Positions 16,508 through 25,998 of a DNA stretch of 64,000 bases are shown here, piece by piece. Location of the stretch: contig NZ_BMUY01000001.1 in assembly GCF_014650435.1 (NCBI RefSeq), positions 186,001 to 250,000 on the forward strand, read 5' to 3'. How positions within the stretch are numbered: position 1 is the first letter of the stretch; the number at the start of each line of letters is the position of its first letter. Below the pieces are notes generated by a model, which had not been told where the DNA came from, searched no databases, and saw nothing but the letters and a program-made list of their open reading frames with translations. The translations under genes were made by a program, and so were the position numbers. Source of the DNA: Streptomyces tendae. GTDB taxonomy: Bacteria > Actinomycetota > Actinomycetes > Streptomycetales > Streptomycetaceae.

Positions 16508-17539
16508 CTAGGCCGTCAGCCAGTCGTCCACCCCCGCCAGCAGCCGCCCCTTCACGTCCTCCGGCGCCGCCGACCCCCGCACCGACTGCCGCGCCAGTTC
16601 CGCCAGCTCCGCGTCCGTGAACCCGTGGTGCTCGCGCGCGATCTCGTACTGGGCGGCCAGCCGGGCCCCGAACAGCAGCGGGTCGTCCGCGCCCAGCGCC
16701 ATCGGCACCCCCGCCTCGAACAGCCTCCGCAGCGGCACGTCCTCCGGCTTCTCGTACACACCCAGGGCGACGTTCGACGCCGGGCACACCTCGCACGTCA
16801 CCTGCCGGTCCGCCAGCCGCTTCAGCAGCCGTGGGTCCTCCGCCGCCCGCACCCCGTGCCCGATCCGGTCCGCCTCCAGGTCGTCCAGGCAGTCCCGGAC
16901 CGACGCGGGACCGGTCAGCTCACCCCCGTGCGGCGCGCTCAGCAGCCCCCCGTCCCGCGCGATGGCGAACGCCCGGTCGAAGTCCCGGGCCATCCCGCGC
17001 CGTTCGTCGTTCGACAGGCCGAAGCCGACCACGCCCCGCTCCGCGTACCGCACCGCCAGCCGTGCCAGCGTCCGCGCGTCCAGGGGGTGCTTCATCCGGT
17101 TCGCGGCGACCAGCACCCGCATCCCGATGCCGGTGTCCCGCACGGTCGTCTCCACCGCGTCCAGGATGATCTCCAGCGCCGGGATCAGCCCGCCCAGCCG
17201 CGGCGCGTACGAGGTCGGATCGACCTGGATCTCCAGCCACCCCGACCCGTCCCGCAGGTCCTCCTCCGCGGCCTCCCGGACCAGCCGCTGGATGTCCTCG
17301 GGCGTCTGGAGGCACGACCGCGCGGCGTCGTACAGCCGCTGGAAGCGGAACCAGCCCCGCTCGTCCGTCGCCCGCAGCTTCGGCGACTCCCCGCGGCCCA
17401 GCGCCTCGGTCAGCGTCTCGGGCAGCCGCACACCGTGCTTGTCGGCCAGTTCCAGCAGGGTGGTGGGCCGCATCGACCCGGTGAAGTGCAGGTGGAGATG
17501 GGCCTTGGGCAGTTCAGAGACATCACGTACACGCTCCAT
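16508..17539 (-). CDS. add: Adenosine deaminase
   Basis: A 343-residue metal-dependent deaminase converting adenosine to inosine in purine salvage. It shows 'PKAHLHLHFTGS' with the two metal-binding histidines near residues 14-18, 'APHGGEL' with the metal-ligand His and catalytic Glu, 'DRIGHGVRAAED', 'VCPASNVALGV', and 'MALGADDPLLFG' with the metal-binding Asp pair. The ATG at 17539 was chosen because the family begins about 10 residues before the first histidines. It is convergent with TetR and co-directional with aspC, with a hairpin between. Confidence 0.92.
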   Translation of the reverse strand: MERVRDVSELPKAHLHLHFTGSMRPTTLLELADKHGVRLPETLTEALGRGESPKLRATDERGWFRFQRLYDAARSCLQTPEDIQRLVREAAEEDLRDGSGWLEIQVDPTSYAPRLGGLIPALEIILDAVETTVRDTGIGMRVLVAANRMKHPLDARTLARLAVRYAERGVVGFGLSNDERRGMARDFDRAFAIARDGGLLSAPHGGELTGPASVRDCLDDLEADRIGHGVRAAEDPRLLKRLADRQVTCEVCPASNVALGVYEKPEDVPLRRLFEAGVPMALGADDPLLFGARLAAQYEIAREHHGFTDAELAELARQSVRGSAAPEDVKGRLLAGVDDWLTA

Positions 17540-17614
17540 TCCGTGATCCTGCCGTACGACACGCCCGGCCCGACAGCACTTTCCCCGTACGTGGTCTTGC
17601 TCGCACAAACAAAC

Positions 17615-17646
17615 GGGGCCACCCCTCAACGTTGAGAGGTGGCCCC
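17615..17646 (-). terminator. Hairpin between the aminotransferase gene and add
   Basis: Near-perfect palindrome GGGGCCACC...GGTGGCCCC with a CTCAACGTTGAG core, 19 bases beyond the aminotransferase stop codon on the minus strand and upstream of add. Confidence 0.75.
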
Positions 17647-17664
17647 GCGGGACGACGGGACGGA

Positions 17665-18891
17665 TCAGTCCCGCGCCTCCGCCAGCAGCTTCTGGATCCG
17701 GCTCACGCCCTCGACGAGGTCCTCGTCCCCGAGCGCGTACGACAGCCGCAGGTACCCCGGCGTGCCGAACGCCTCACCCGGCACCACCGCGACCTCGGCC
17801 TCCTCCAGGATCAGCGCGGCCAGCTCGACCGAGTCCTGCGGACGCTTGCCGCGGATCTCCTTGCCGAGCAGCGCCTTCACCGACGGGTAGGCGTAGAACG
17901 CGCCCTCGGGCTCCGGGCACAGCACGCCGTCGATCTCGTTGAGCATCCGCACGATGGTCTGGCGGCGCCGGTCGAAGGCCTCCCGCATCTTCGCCACGGC
18001 GTCCAGGTCGCCGGAGACCGCGGCCAGCGCCGCCGCCTGGGACACGTTGGACACGTTGGACGTGGCGTGCGACTGGAGGTTGGTCGCGGCCTTGACGACG
18101 TCCTTCGGGCCGATGACCCACCCGACCCGCCAGCCGGTCATCGCGTACGTCTTCGCCACGCCGTTGACCACGATGCACTTGTCGCGGAGCTCGGGCAGCA
18201 CGGCCGGCAGGGACACGGAGACGGCGTCGCCGTAGACGAGGTGCTCGTAGATCTCGTCGGTCAGCACCCACAGGCCGTGCTCCACGGCCCACTTGCCGAT
18301 CGCCTCGGTCTCGGCCTCGCTGTACACCGCGCCCGCCGGGTTCGACGGCGAGACGAAGAGGACGACCTTGGTCTTCTCGGTGCGCGCCGCCTCCAGCTGC
18401 TCCACCGTCACCCGGTAGCCGGTCGTCTCGTCGGCGACGACGTCGACGGGCACACCGCCGGCCAGCCGGATCGACTCCGGGTACGTCGTCCAGTACGGCG
18501 CCGGGACGATGACCTCGTCGCCCGGGTCGAGGATCGCGGCGAACGCCTCGTAGATCGCCTGCTTGCCGCCGTTGGTGACCAGGATCTGCGACGGGTCGAC
18601 CTCGTAGCCGGAGTCGCGCAGCGTCTTCGCTGCGATGGCGGCCTTCAGCTCGGGCAGCCCGCCGGCCGGCGTGTAGCGGTGGAACTTCGGGTTCTTGCAC
18701 GCCTCGACGGCGGCCTCGACGATGTAGTCCGGCGTCGGGAAGTCGGGCTCACCCGCGCCGAAGCCGATCACGGGACGTCCAGCGGCCTTGAGGGCCTTGG
18801 CCTTGGCGTCCACGGCGAGGGTCGCGGACTCGGAGATCGCGCCGACTCGGGCGGAGACCCGGCGCTCGGTGGGAGGGGTTGCAGCGCTCAT
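17665..18891 (-). CDS. aspC: Pyridoxal-phosphate aminotransferase (aspartate type, class I)
   Basis: A 408-residue class I/II aminotransferase. Signatures are '[16 protein letters not shown]' near residue 45, '[11 protein letters not shown]', '[12 protein letters not shown]', and the PLP-lysine motif '[16 protein letters not shown]' with the Schiff-base Lys at residue 247. Enzymes of this subgroup (Ib) make aspartate from oxaloacetate and glutamate. The ATG at 18891 is supported by family length; the open frame upstream runs into repeat-rich DNA and is not coding. The gene lies just before tRNA-Trp-secE, divergently oriented. Substrate preference cannot be proved by sequence. Confidence 0.9.
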   Translation of the reverse strand: MSAATPPTERRVSARVGAISESATLAVDAKAKALKAAGRPVIGFGAGEPDFPTPDYIVEAAVEACKNPKFHRYTPAGGLPELKAAIAAKTLRDSGYEVDPSQILVTNGGKQAIYEAFAAILDPGDEVIVPAPYWTTYPESIRLAGGVPVDVVADETTGYRVTVEQLEAARTEKTKVVLFVSPSNPAGAVYSEAETEAIGKWAVEHGLWVLTDEIYEHLVYGDAVSVSLPAVLPELRDKCIVVNGVAKTYAMTGWRVGWVIGPKDVVKAATNLQSHATSNVSNVSQAAALAAVSGDLDAVAKMREAFDRRRQTIVRMLNEIDGVLCPEPEGAFYAYPSVKALLGKEIRGKRPQDSVELAALILEEAEVAVVPGEAFGTPGYLRLSYALGDEDLVEGVSRIQKLLAEARD

Positions 18892-18939
18892 GACCCCATC
18901 GTTCCAGACCGGAAACTTCCCGGGCACAGGGGTTTCACG

Positions 18940-19027
18940 GACTGAACCGGACCGGTCCACGCCCTGAACGCCAGTCCGGTCCACGGCGACTCCAGTCCGG
19001 TCCACGGCCTGAACATCAGTCCGGACG
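18940..19027. repeat. 20-bp direct repeats upstream of the aminotransferase gene
   Basis: CCAGTCCGGTCCACGG at 18972-18987 and at 18992-19007 are spaced exactly 20 bp apart. Related partial copies (GGACCGGTCCACG near 18947, CAGTCCGGAC near 19017) flank them. The block lies between the aminotransferase start and tRNA-Trp. Confidence 0.75.
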
Positions 19028-19151
19028 TGCTTTCTGTTCGACGCCCGGCCCGTGAGCACGTACACTCTCACCTCGTTGGCCTTCAGCGGCCCGCGATCAC
19101 CCGGTGCACACCAAGCATCCGGGCGGATGCGGTACGTTGGGGGACGAACAA

Positions 19152-19224
19152 AGGGTCGTAGCTCAATTGGTAGAGCACTGGTCTCCAAAACCAGCGGTTG
19201 GGGGTTCAAGTCCCTCCGGCCCTG
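19152..19224 (+). tRNA. tRNA-Trp(CCA)
   Basis: A complete 73-base cloverleaf: acceptor AGGGTCG/CGGCCCT, anticodon stem CTGGT/ACCAG with loop CTCCAAA giving CCA, T-arm GGGGG-TTCAAGT-CCCTC, discriminator G. A likely -10, TACGTT, is at 19133-19138. It precedes secE as in most actinobacteria. Confidence 0.95.
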
Positions 19225-19332
19225 CTACACACACCATCGCCAGGATGTGTGCGCATGTACGTACAGCAATGCACCGCCGTGCGGCTCCAACCGGGCGCGG
19301 CACGGCCACGACCCGGAATCAGGTGAGGACGA

Positions 19333-19620
19333 GTGACGGACGCCGTGGGCTCCATCGACATGCCTGATGCCCAGGACGAGGCGCCGGACTCCAACAAGAA
19401 GTCCCGCAAGGGCGGCAAGCGAGGCAAGAAGGGCCCGCTGAAGCGGCTCGCGCTCTTCTATCGCCAGATCGTCGCGGAACTGCGCAAGGTCGTCTGGCCC
19501 AGTCGCAACCAGCTGACGACGTACACCACTGTGGTGATCATCTTCGTGGTCATCATGATCGGCCTGGTGACTCTGATTGACTATGGCTTCTCTCACGCCG
19601 CCAAGTACGTCTTCGGCTGA
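19333..19620 (+). CDS. secE: Preprotein translocase subunit SecE
   Basis: A 95-residue single-span membrane protein of the SecYEG channel. A charged N-terminal region rich in Lys (residues 20-35, '[13 protein letters not shown]') precedes the conserved amphipathic helix '[17 protein letters not shown]' near residues 45-61, and one transmembrane helix follows. The GTG at 19333 has AGGTGAGG upstream. Order tRNA-Trp, secE, nusG is conserved. Confidence 0.95.
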   Translation: MTDAVGSIDMPDAQDEAPDSNKKSRKGGKRGKKGPLKRLALFYRQIVAELRKVVWPSRNQLTTYTTVVIIFVVIMIGLVTLIDYGFSHAAKYVFG

Positions 19621-19700
19621 GTCGAGAGCGAAGGGCGCCGAGGTACCCGGCGCCCCTTTCGCGTGTTCCACCCCTATGTATCCAGGAAGAAGCAGCCACA

Positions 19701-20573
19701 GTGTCTGACCCGAACGTGAACGACGCCATCGAGCCGGTCGAGTCCGTCGAGGACGAGCTCGGCACCGTCGAGGGCGCCGACAACGAGGACACCGAGGCCT
19801 CCGTCGAGGCCGAGGCTGCCGACGACACGGTCGTCGCGGAGACGGACGAGGACGCGACGGACGCAGCGGACGCGGAGGCGGACGAGACCGCCGAGGCCGC
19901 CGACGCGGAGGCCGGTGAGACCGACGCCGCCGAGGCCGAGGCCGACGAGCCCGACATCGACCCGATCGAGAAGCTCCGCCAGGAGCTGCGCGTCCTCCCC
20001 GGCGAGTGGTACGTCATCCACACCTACGCCGGTTACGAGAACCGTGTGAAGACCAACCTCGAGCAGCGCGCCGTCTCGCTCAACGTCGAGGACTACATCT
20101 TCCAGGCCGAGGTGCCGCAGGAAGAGGTCGTCCAGATCAAGAACGGCGACCGCAAGACGATCCGCCAGAACAAGCTGCCGGGTTACGTCCTGGTCCGCAT
20201 GGACCTCACCAACGAGTCCTGGGGCGTCGTCCGCAACACCCCCGGCGTCACCGGCTTCGTCGGCAACGCCTACGACCCGTACCCGCTGACCCTGGACGAG
20301 ATCGTCAAGATGCTCGCCCCGGAGGCCGAGGAGAAGGCCGCCCGCGAGGCAGCCGAGGCCGAGGGCAAGCCGGCTCCGCAGCGCAAGGTCGAGGTCCAGG
20401 TCCTGGACTTCGAGGTCGGCGACTCGGTCACCGTCACCGACGGCCCCTTCGCCACCCTCCAGGCCACGATCAACGAGATCAACGCCGACTCGAAGAAGGT
20501 CAAGGGCCTCGTCGAGATCTTCGGCCGCGAGACCCCGGTCGAGCTGAGCTTCGACCAGATCCAGAAGAACTAG
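19701..20573 (+). CDS. nusG: Transcription termination/antitermination factor NusG
   Basis: A 290-residue protein. The first ~95 residues are an acidic extension rich in Glu, Asp and Ala, typical of streptomycete NusG. The NGN domain starts at '[23 protein letters not shown]', and the C-terminal KOW domain has '[21 protein letters not shown]'. NusG binds the RNA polymerase clamp and links it to Rho or ribosomal S10. The GTG at 19701 begins just after an AAGAAGC stretch. It is followed by a terminator and a new transcription unit. Confidence 0.95.
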   Translation: MSDPNVNDAIEPVESVEDELGTVEGADNEDTEASVEAEAADDTVVAETDEDATDAADAEADETAEAADAEAGETDAAEAEADEPDIDPIEKLRQELRVLPGEWYVIHTYAGYENRVKTNLEQRAVSLNVEDYIFQAEVPQEEVVQIKNGDRKTIRQNKLPGYVLVRMDLTNESWGVVRNTPGVTGFVGNAYDPYPLTLDEIVKMLAPEAEEKAAREAAEAEGKPAPQRKVEVQVLDFEVGDSVTVTDGPFATLQATINEINADSKKVKGLVEIFGRETPVELSFDQIQKN

Positions 20574-20619
20574 CACCCCCACCGGCCCCGCCGGTACTTC
20601 TCTGGACGTACTGCTTCCG

Positions 20620-20666
20620 ACCAGGTCAGGCGCCCGCTCGCGCGGCGTCTGACCTGCTCGGTTTTT
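20620..20666 (+). terminator. Terminator after nusG
   Basis: A long imperfect stem (CCAGGTCAGGCGCC... with ...GGCGTCTGACCTGC) followed by GGTTTTT, one of the few U-runs in the window. It separates nusG from rplK. Confidence 0.75.
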
Positions 20667-20763
20667 GGCCGCGCATCTATACCCGTTATCGTTGTGCGGT
20701 ATGCCTGTGTCCGGGTAGCTCCCGGACGTGGGCAGGACCCGAATCGAAAGGACCCGGAGAGCT

Positions 20764-21198
20764 ATGCCTCCCAAGAAGAAGAAGGTCACGGGGCTCATCA
20801 AGCTCCAGATCCAGGCCGGTGCCGCGAACCCGGCTCCGCCGGTCGGCCCCGCGCTGGGTCAGCACGGCGTCAACATCATGGAGTTCTGCAAGGCCTACAA
20901 CGCCGCGACCGAGTCGCAGCGTGGCTGGGTCATCCCGGTGGAGATCACGGTCTACGAGGACCGCTCCTTCACCTTCATCACCAAGACGCCGCCGGCCGCC
21001 AAGATGATCCTCAAGGCCGCGGGCGTGGAGAAGGGCTCCGGCGAGCCGCACAAGACCAAGGTCGCGAAGATCACGCGCGAGCAGGTCCGTGAGATCGCCA
21101 CCACCAAGATGCCCGACCTCAACGCCAACGACCTGGACCAGGCGGAGAAGATCATCGCCGGTACCGCGCGTTCCATGGGCGTCACGGTCGAGGGCTGA
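20764..21198 (+). CDS. rplK: 50S ribosomal protein L11
   Basis: A 144-residue L11 with N-terminal '[19 protein letters not shown]', conserved '[22 protein letters not shown]', and C-terminal rRNA-binding domain '[25 protein letters not shown]'. It forms the GTPase-associated centre with 23S rRNA; it is the target site of thiostrepton and is needed for RelA activation. The ATG at 20764 follows GGAGAG. It is first in an operon with rplA. Confidence 0.97.
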   Translation: MPPKKKKVTGLIKLQIQAGAANPAPPVGPALGQHGVNIMEFCKAYNAATESQRGWVIPVEITVYEDRSFTFITKTPPAAKMILKAAGVEKGSGEPHKTKVAKITREQVREIATTKMPDLNANDLDQAEKIIAGTARSMGVTVEG

Positions 21199-21278
21199 CC
21201 TCCACCCCCGTAAACCAGCAGAAGTGGCGGGGCCTGCTCGGCCCGGACCACGACTCCTAAGAAGCCACAGGAGCAGTA

Positions 21279-22004
21279 GTGAGCAAGCGCAGCAAGTCTC
21301 TCCGCGCTGCGGACGCCAAGATCGACCGGGACAAGCTCTACGCCCCGCTCGAGGCCGTCCGTCTCGCCAAGGAGACCTCCACGAGCAAGTTCGACGGCAC
21401 CGTCGAGGTCGCCTTCCGCCTGGGTGTCGACCCGCGCAAGGCCGACCAGATGGTCCGTGGCACCGTGAACCTCCCGCACGGCACCGGCAAGACCGCCCGG
21501 GTCCTGGTCTTCGCGACCGGTGACCGTGCCGAGGCCGCGCGTGCCGCGGGCGCCGACATCGTCGGCTCCGACGAACTGATCGACGAGGTGTCGAAGGGGC
21601 GTCTGGACTTCGACGCCGTCGTCGCCACCCCGGACCTCATGGGCAAGGTCGGCCGCCTCGGCCGCGTGCTCGGTCCCCGTGGTCTCATGCCGAACCCCAA
21701 GACCGGCACCGTGACCCCGGACGTCACCAAGGCTGTCAACGACATCAAGGGTGGCAAGATCGAGTTCCGCGTCGACAAGCACTCGAACCTGCACTTCATC
21801 ATCGGCAAGACGTCGTTCGACGACACCAAGCTGGTGGAGAACTACGGCGCGGCGCTGGAGGAGATCCTCCGTCTGAAGCCGTCCGCCGCCAAGGGCCGCT
21901 ACATCAAGAAGGCCGCCATCAGCACCACGATGGGCCCCGGCATTCCGCTCGACTCCAACCGCACCCGCAACCTCCTCGTCGAGGAGGACCCGGCCGCGGT
22001 CTGA
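21279..22004 (+). CDS. rplA: 50S ribosomal protein L1
   Basis: A 241-residue L1 protein with '[36 protein letters not shown]', '[28 protein letters not shown]' and 'GKTSFDD'. It binds the mobile L1 stalk and, in many bacteria, represses its own operon by binding the mRNA; no obvious mimic of the 23S site was identified here. The GTG at 21279 follows AGGAGCAG. Confidence 0.97.
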   Translation: MSKRSKSLRAADAKIDRDKLYAPLEAVRLAKETSTSKFDGTVEVAFRLGVDPRKADQMVRGTVNLPHGTGKTARVLVFATGDRAEAARAAGADIVGSDELIDEVSKGRLDFDAVVATPDLMGKVGRLGRVLGPRGLMPNPKTGTVTPDVTKAVNDIKGGKIEFRVDKHSNLHFIIGKTSFDDTKLVENYGAALEEILRLKPSAAKGRYIKKAAISTTMGPGIPLDSNRTRNLLVEEDPAAV

Positions 22005-22028
22005 GCGAGCAGCTCGCCCCACCGGTTC

Positions 22029-22062
22029 ACGGGCCCCGCACCTTTCGAGGTGCGGGGCCCGT
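22029..22062 (+). terminator. Terminator after rplKA
   Basis: A perfect 14-bp stem (ACGGGCCCCGCACC, arms 22029-22042 and 22049-22062), with CCCTTTTGG following. Confidence 0.85.
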
Positions 22063-22163
22063 CCCTTTTGGCCCGTCCCCTTTTCCGGCGCCCTGGGTTA
22101 GCGTGCGGGCAACGGACCCGCGCATGGGGCGCGGGGGCCGTACGGGGCGCAAGGGGTGGGCGG

Positions 22164-23021
22164 ATGACGGGCACGACGGCACGCCGTACGGTCGTCTCGA
22201 TCGCGGTGTCGGCCGCGCTGGCGTGCTCCACCGCGTGCACCGGCCCCGGGGGATCCGACGACTCCGGCGGCACCACCGGTCCCTCCGGTTCGACCGCGCC
22301 CTCCGCCTACGCCGCGCCGTCCTCCCGTCCTCCGGCCCTCACCGGCGCATCGGCGGACGCCCTGCGGGCCGTCGAGCGGGCCACCGGACGGGCCGGTTCG
22401 GCGCGGGTGGAGTCCACGACCGTGATGGGCCGCGAGCTGTCCCTGGAGGCCGCGGGCGCCCTCGGCTGGGACGACGGCCTCACCGGCACCCTGACGATCA
22501 CCTACACGGGCGGCACGACCGCCGAGACCATGCGCCGCCTCGGCACCACCGCGATGGAGGCCCGGTACCTGCCCGACGCCTACTACGCCAGGATGGGCGA
22601 CGAGTTCGCCGACCGGGTGGGCGGCCGGCACTGGATCAAGTACGTGTACGAGGATCTGGAGGACCTCGGCGGCGGCGCGGGCGCCGGATTCGCCGACCAG
22701 ATGCGCAACACCACCCCCAACCAGGCGGTGAAGCTGCTGCTGTCGGCCGGGGACGTGCGCAAAGTGGGCGCGGAGACGACGCGCGGCCGGCGCACCACGC
22801 ACTGGTCCGGCACCGTGGGCGGGGCCACCGAGCAGACCGTCGACATCTGGGTCGACGACCGGAACCTGCTGGTCAAGAAGGTCGAGCGGGGACGCACCAA
22901 GACGGGGGAGCTGACCCAGACCGCGTACTACAGCGACTACGGCGTCCCGGTCTCCGCCGCACGCCCGCCGGCCGAGGACACGGCGGACTTCAAGGAACTG
23001 CTGGCGTCCCAGGGGAGCTAG
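22164..23021 (+). CDS. Putative secreted lipoprotein, LppX/LprAFG-like
   Basis: A 285-residue protein with a typical signal (positively charged 'TARR', hydrophobic '[12 protein letters not shown]') and cysteines at '[10 protein letters not shown]'. One of these could be lipidated, though neither gives a perfect lipobox. A low-complexity Ser/Pro/Gly linker precedes the globular domain. That domain ends '[20 protein letters not shown]', resembling the next gene's product, and both resemble actinobacterial lipoproteins of the LppX/LprG fold, which have a hydrophobic cavity. The two genes are tandem paralogues by architecture. Confidence 0.65.
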   Translation: MTGTTARRTVVSIAVSAALACSTACTGPGGSDDSGGTTGPSGSTAPSAYAAPSSRPPALTGASADALRAVERATGRAGSARVESTTVMGRELSLEAAGALGWDDGLTGTLTITYTGGTTAETMRRLGTTAMEARYLPDAYYARMGDEFADRVGGRHWIKYVYEDLEDLGGGAGAGFADQMRNTTPNQAVKLLLSAGDVRKVGAETTRGRRTTHWSGTVGGATEQTVDIWVDDRNLLVKKVERGRTKTGELTQTAYYSDYGVPVSAARPPAEDTADFKELLASQGS

Positions 23022-23211
23022 GGCCGGACGGGGCGGACGAGGCGGGGCCGGTCCGGGCCGGAGCGGCGGAGAAATCACAAGATCGTTCGAACCGTTTCGG
23101 TTAAGCTCGCGTCCTTGTTTCAAAGAACTGCAAAGAATGCTGTGGAGCGGCGGTGCGTCTCCTGTGCCCCTTCACGCTCCAGCGCTCCTTGAATCCCGTG
23201 GGGGGATACCG

Positions 23212-24060
23212 ATGAAGACGTCCGTACGTGTGCCCGTCGGCGCCGGACTGGCCGCACTGCTGCTCGCCGCCGGGGCGGTCGGCTGCTCCAAGGAGGACAA
23301 TGCCTCCGAGTCCCCGAAGATGACGCCCGCGGCCGCCGTCGCCAAGGCGGCGAAGAACACGGAGGAGATCGACTCCCTCCACTACCGCATGAAGGGCAAG
23401 GTCCCCGAGGAGGGCCGGGTCGAGGCCGAGGCCCAGATGCAGATCAAGCCGACGCTCGCGATGAGCATGAAGATGACGGCGCTCGACCAGGGCGCCGAGG
23501 GGACCGCGGAGATCCGGCTCGTCGACAAGGCCATGTACATCGGCGGCAGCCCTGAGGCGGCCAAGGAGATGGACGGCAAGCGCTGGATGAAGTTCGACCT
23601 GTCCGCGCTCGGCGCCGACGAGGAACTGAACGAGCTGGGCGGCGCCTCCCAGGCCGACAAGAACCCGGCGACCGAGTCCACCTTCCTCACCGGGGCCAAG
23701 GACGTCGAGAAGGTCGGCACCGAGACCGTCGACGGCGTGGAGACCACCCACTACAAGGGCACGGTCACCCTCGCCGACCTGGAGAAGTCCATCGGGGACG
23801 AGGACGAGGCCACCCGGGAGAAGCGCAAGAAGAGCCTCGAGCAGTACGAGAAGATGGGCGTCGACAAGCTCTCGATGGACATGTGGGTCGACGGCGACGA
23901 CCAGACCAAGCAGTTCCGGATGCAGGCCGACGCCGACAAGGGCCCGATGGACCTCACCTTCACCTTCCTCGGCGTCAACGAACCCGTGAAGGTCACCGCG
24001 CCGCCGGCCGCGGAGGTCGCCGACCTGGCCGAGATGATGAAGGAGGCCCAGCAGGGCTGA
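23212..24060 (+). CDS. Putative lipoprotein, LppX/LprAFG-like
   Basis: A 282-residue protein with signal '[15 protein letters not shown]' and a good lipobox (AVGC near residue 24), so it is likely a membrane-anchored lipoprotein. The mature domain contains '[20 protein letters not shown]', 'MYIGG', 'GKRWMKFDL', and '[16 protein letters not shown]', the pattern of LolA-like beta sheets in the LppX/LprG family, proposed to shuttle lipids. The ATG at 23212 follows GGGGGATACC. It is tandem with the preceding lipoprotein gene. Confidence 0.78.
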   Translation: MKTSVRVPVGAGLAALLLAAGAVGCSKEDNASESPKMTPAAAVAKAAKNTEEIDSLHYRMKGKVPEEGRVEAEAQMQIKPTLAMSMKMTALDQGAEGTAEIRLVDKAMYIGGSPEAAKEMDGKRWMKFDLSALGADEELNELGGASQADKNPATESTFLTGAKDVEKVGTETVDGVETTHYKGTVTLADLEKSIGDEDEATREKRKKSLEQYEKMGVDKLSMDMWVDGDDQTKQFRMQADADKGPMDLTFTFLGVNEPVKVTAPPAAEVADLAEMMKEAQQG

Positions 24061-24105
24061 GGCGCCGCGCGCGCCCGGCCCGCTCGGGTCGCCCCGGGGA
24101 CGGAT

Positions 24106-24135
24106 TTGCTTGACACTGCCCCGTTCACGTACGCT
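24106..24135 (+). promoter_or_regulatory. Candidate promoter of rplJL
   Basis: A -10 TACGCT (24130-24135) lies 18 bp after TTGCTT (24106-24111); a TTGACA (24110-24115) overlaps but would have only a 14-bp spacer. It sits about 245 bases before the rplJ ATG, leaving a long leader. Confidence 0.5.
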
Positions 24136-24139
24136 GCCA

Positions 24140-24335
24140 CAGAAGCCAAAGACCGCTGGTCGTTGCCGTGTGTTCGAATGAGGACACGGTGGCCGAAGGA
24201 TCCGCTGAACTGCGGACGACCCGCGCAGGTGACTGTGGATGAGCTCCCGGAAGTCCCCGCCCCGTGCGGATGACGAGCGGTCGAGCCACGCCCCGTGCGC
24301 CTGCGCCGGGGCGTTTCGTTTTCCCCAGTCCTCCT
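24140..24335 (+). promoter_or_regulatory. Ribosomal protein L10-type leader
   Basis: About 200 bases of untranslated leader precede rplJ. Its position and structure (several short stems, then a terminator-like hairpin) match the L10 leaders known in many bacteria, where the L10-L12 complex binds and represses its own operon. I could not verify the kink-turn base by base. Confidence 0.5.
24288..24322 (+). terminator. Attenuator-like hairpin in the rplJ leader
   Basis: Stem ACGCCCCG (24288-24295) with CGGGGCGT (24307-24314), followed by TTCGTTTT, is a typical intrinsic terminator placed about 60 bases before rplJ, so read-through may be regulated. Confidence 0.6.
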
Positions 24336-24380
24336 TCGGGTCCGCGCGGTCCGAATCACCCGGAAGGAGGCCGAGGCTCT

Positions 24381-24911
24381 ATGGCGACGCCCGAAAAGGC
24401 TGCCGCGGTTGCCGAGCTGACGGACAAGTTCCGCAGCTCCAACGCCGCCGTGCTGACCGAGTACCGCGGTCTCACCGTGGCGCAGCTCAAGACGCTGCGC
24501 CGGTCGCTCGGTGAGAACGCCCAGTACGCCGTGGTGAAGAACACGCTGACCAAGATTGCGGCCAACGAGGCCGGGATCACGCTCGACGACCAGCTCTTCG
24601 CTGGTCCGACGGCCGTCGCCTTCGTCACCGGTGACCCGGTGGAGTCGGCGAAGGGTCTGCGCGACTTCGCCAAGGACAACCCGAATCTCGTCATCAAGGG
24701 CGGTGTCCTTGACGGCAAGGCGATGTCCGCCGACGAGATCAAGAAGCTTGCGGACCTCGAGTCCCGCGAGGTTCTGCTCTCCAAGCTGGCGGGTGCCTTC
24801 AAGGGCAAGCAGTCCCAGACTGCTCAGCTCTTCCAGGCGCTTCCCTCGAAGCTCGTCCGCACCGTGGACGCGCTCCGTGCCAAGCAGGACGAGCAGGGCG
24901 GTGCCGAGTAA
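24381..24911 (+). CDS. rplJ: 50S ribosomal protein L10
   Basis: A 176-residue L10 with '[37 protein letters not shown]' and '[15 protein letters not shown]', and a C-terminal helix that carries L7/L12 dimers. L10 and L12 form the ribosomal stalk that recruits translation factors. The ATG at 24381 follows the strong GGAAGGAGG. The upstream leader contains an attenuator-like hairpin. Confidence 0.97.
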   Translation: MATPEKAAAVAELTDKFRSSNAAVLTEYRGLTVAQLKTLRRSLGENAQYAVVKNTLTKIAANEAGITLDDQLFAGPTAVAFVTGDPVESAKGLRDFAKDNPNLVIKGGVLDGKAMSADEIKKLADLESREVLLSKLAGAFKGKQSQTAQLFQALPSKLVRTVDALRAKQDEQGGAE

Positions 24912-25028
24912 CTCGGCTCGCTTTCTGGTCCGGGCCGCCTGAGCGCGGCGCGGATCGCAGCGGGCCGACGTACGCCCGCCACACCCCGTACATCCGGCAC
25001 CTGCCGAATTAGTGGAAGGACCGCCATC

Positions 25029-25409
25029 ATGGCGAAGCTCAGCCAGGACGACCTGCTCGCCCAGTTCGAGGAGATGACCCTCATCGAGCTCTCCGAGTTC
25101 GTGAAGGCCTTCGAGGAGAAGTTCGACGTCACGGCCGCCGCCGCCGTCGCCGCCGCCCCGGCCGCCGCTGCCGCTCCGGCCGAGGCCGCTGCCGAGCAGG
25201 ACGAGTTCGACGTCATCCTCACCGGTGCCGGCGACAAGAAGATCCAGGTCATCAAGGTCGTGCGCGAGCTGACCTCCCTGGGTCTGAAGGAGGCCAAGGA
25301 CCTCGTGGACGGCGCCCCGAAGCCCGTCCTCGAGAAGGTCGCCAAGGACGCCGCCGAGAAGGCCGCCGAGTCCCTCAAGGGCGCCGGCGCCTCCGTCGAG
25401 GTCAAGTAA
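25029..25409 (+). CDS. rplL: 50S ribosomal protein L7/L12
   Basis: A 126-residue stalk protein: N-terminal dimerisation region '[17 protein letters not shown]', an Ala/Pro hinge (residues 37-57), and the C-terminal domain '[39 protein letters not shown]' that contacts EF-G and EF-Tu. The ATG at 25029 follows GGAAGGA. A hairpin follows, after which a long leader leads to rpoB. Confidence 0.97.
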   Translation: MAKLSQDDLLAQFEEMTLIELSEFVKAFEEKFDVTAAAAVAAAPAAAAAPAEAAAEQDEFDVILTGAGDKKIQVIKVVRELTSLGLKEAKDLVDGAPKPVLEKVAKDAAEKAAESLKGAGASVEVK

Positions 25410-25456
25410 GACCGCACCGGCACCACGGATCCGTCAGGGTCTGTAACGCCGTAGCA

Positions 25457-25494
25457 CCGAAGAGCGATCATCCATCCGGGTGGTCGCTCTTCGG
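25457..25494 (+). terminator. Hairpin after rplL
   Basis: Stem CCGAAGAGCGATCA with TGGTCGCTCTTCGG (arms 25457-25470 and 25481-25494), 48 bases past rplL. It has no U-run; it may end or slow rplJL transcription before rpoB. Confidence 0.65.
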
Positions 25495-25786
25495 CGTATC
25501 CGGGGTCCGGCGGCGGTCGCCTTGCACGTGTGACGGTGAAGAGTAGGGTGATCTTCGTCGTGCCGTCGCCGGGGCCCTGAGAGCCCCCTGGCGGCAACCG
25601 GTTTGGGCAAGGGGGGCCTTGACGAACCGCACGCAGCGCGCAATTCTCAGGGCGTCGTCACAAGGATCCGAATCCGAGGCATGGATCGACGGCGAAGAGG
25701 GCAGTATCTGGGTGCGTTGAGGGCGAGGCCTTGCCGCACAGGTGGTGAGAACAACGAGGAGCGAACACGGTCCCCGAGAACCGCAC

Positions 25787-25815
25787 TGGACATCAGTGTG
25801 CCAAGTGGCTACACT
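25787..25815 (+). promoter_or_regulatory. rpoB promoter
   Basis: A -35 TGGACA (25787-25792) and a -10 TACACT (25810-25815) have a 17-bp spacer, close to the HrdB consensus. The start site would be near 25822, giving a leader of about 177 bases. Confidence 0.65.
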
Positions 25816-25998
25816 GACCCTTTGCGCTGCCTGTTAGCTGCCCCCTGCCCGTCACCAGGGGTCTGCCCTCGCCCGAGCACTGACGACCAGAGCACGCCTG
25901 ACCTGGCTCTTTAGCCACATCAGGCACCCCCTGTCTCCGTGCACGGAAGAGGGGCCGGTACGCGCGTAGTGAGTCCGAGCCCTCGGAAGGACCCCCTC

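Larger units (their letters stand above)
25410..25998 (+). other. rplL-rpoB intergenic region
   Basis: 589 bases without a convincing gene. It holds the rplL hairpin, a good promoter (TGGACA at 25787, TACACT at 25810) and a roughly 180-base rpoB leader, including a small stem TGGCT-CTTT-AGCCA near 25904-25917. No other structured signal was recognised. Confidence 0.7.

Noticed and set aside
22164..24060. Frameshift between the two lipoprotein genes
   Set aside because: Each has its own signal sequence, ribosome binding site and stop; they are tandem genes, not one broken gene.
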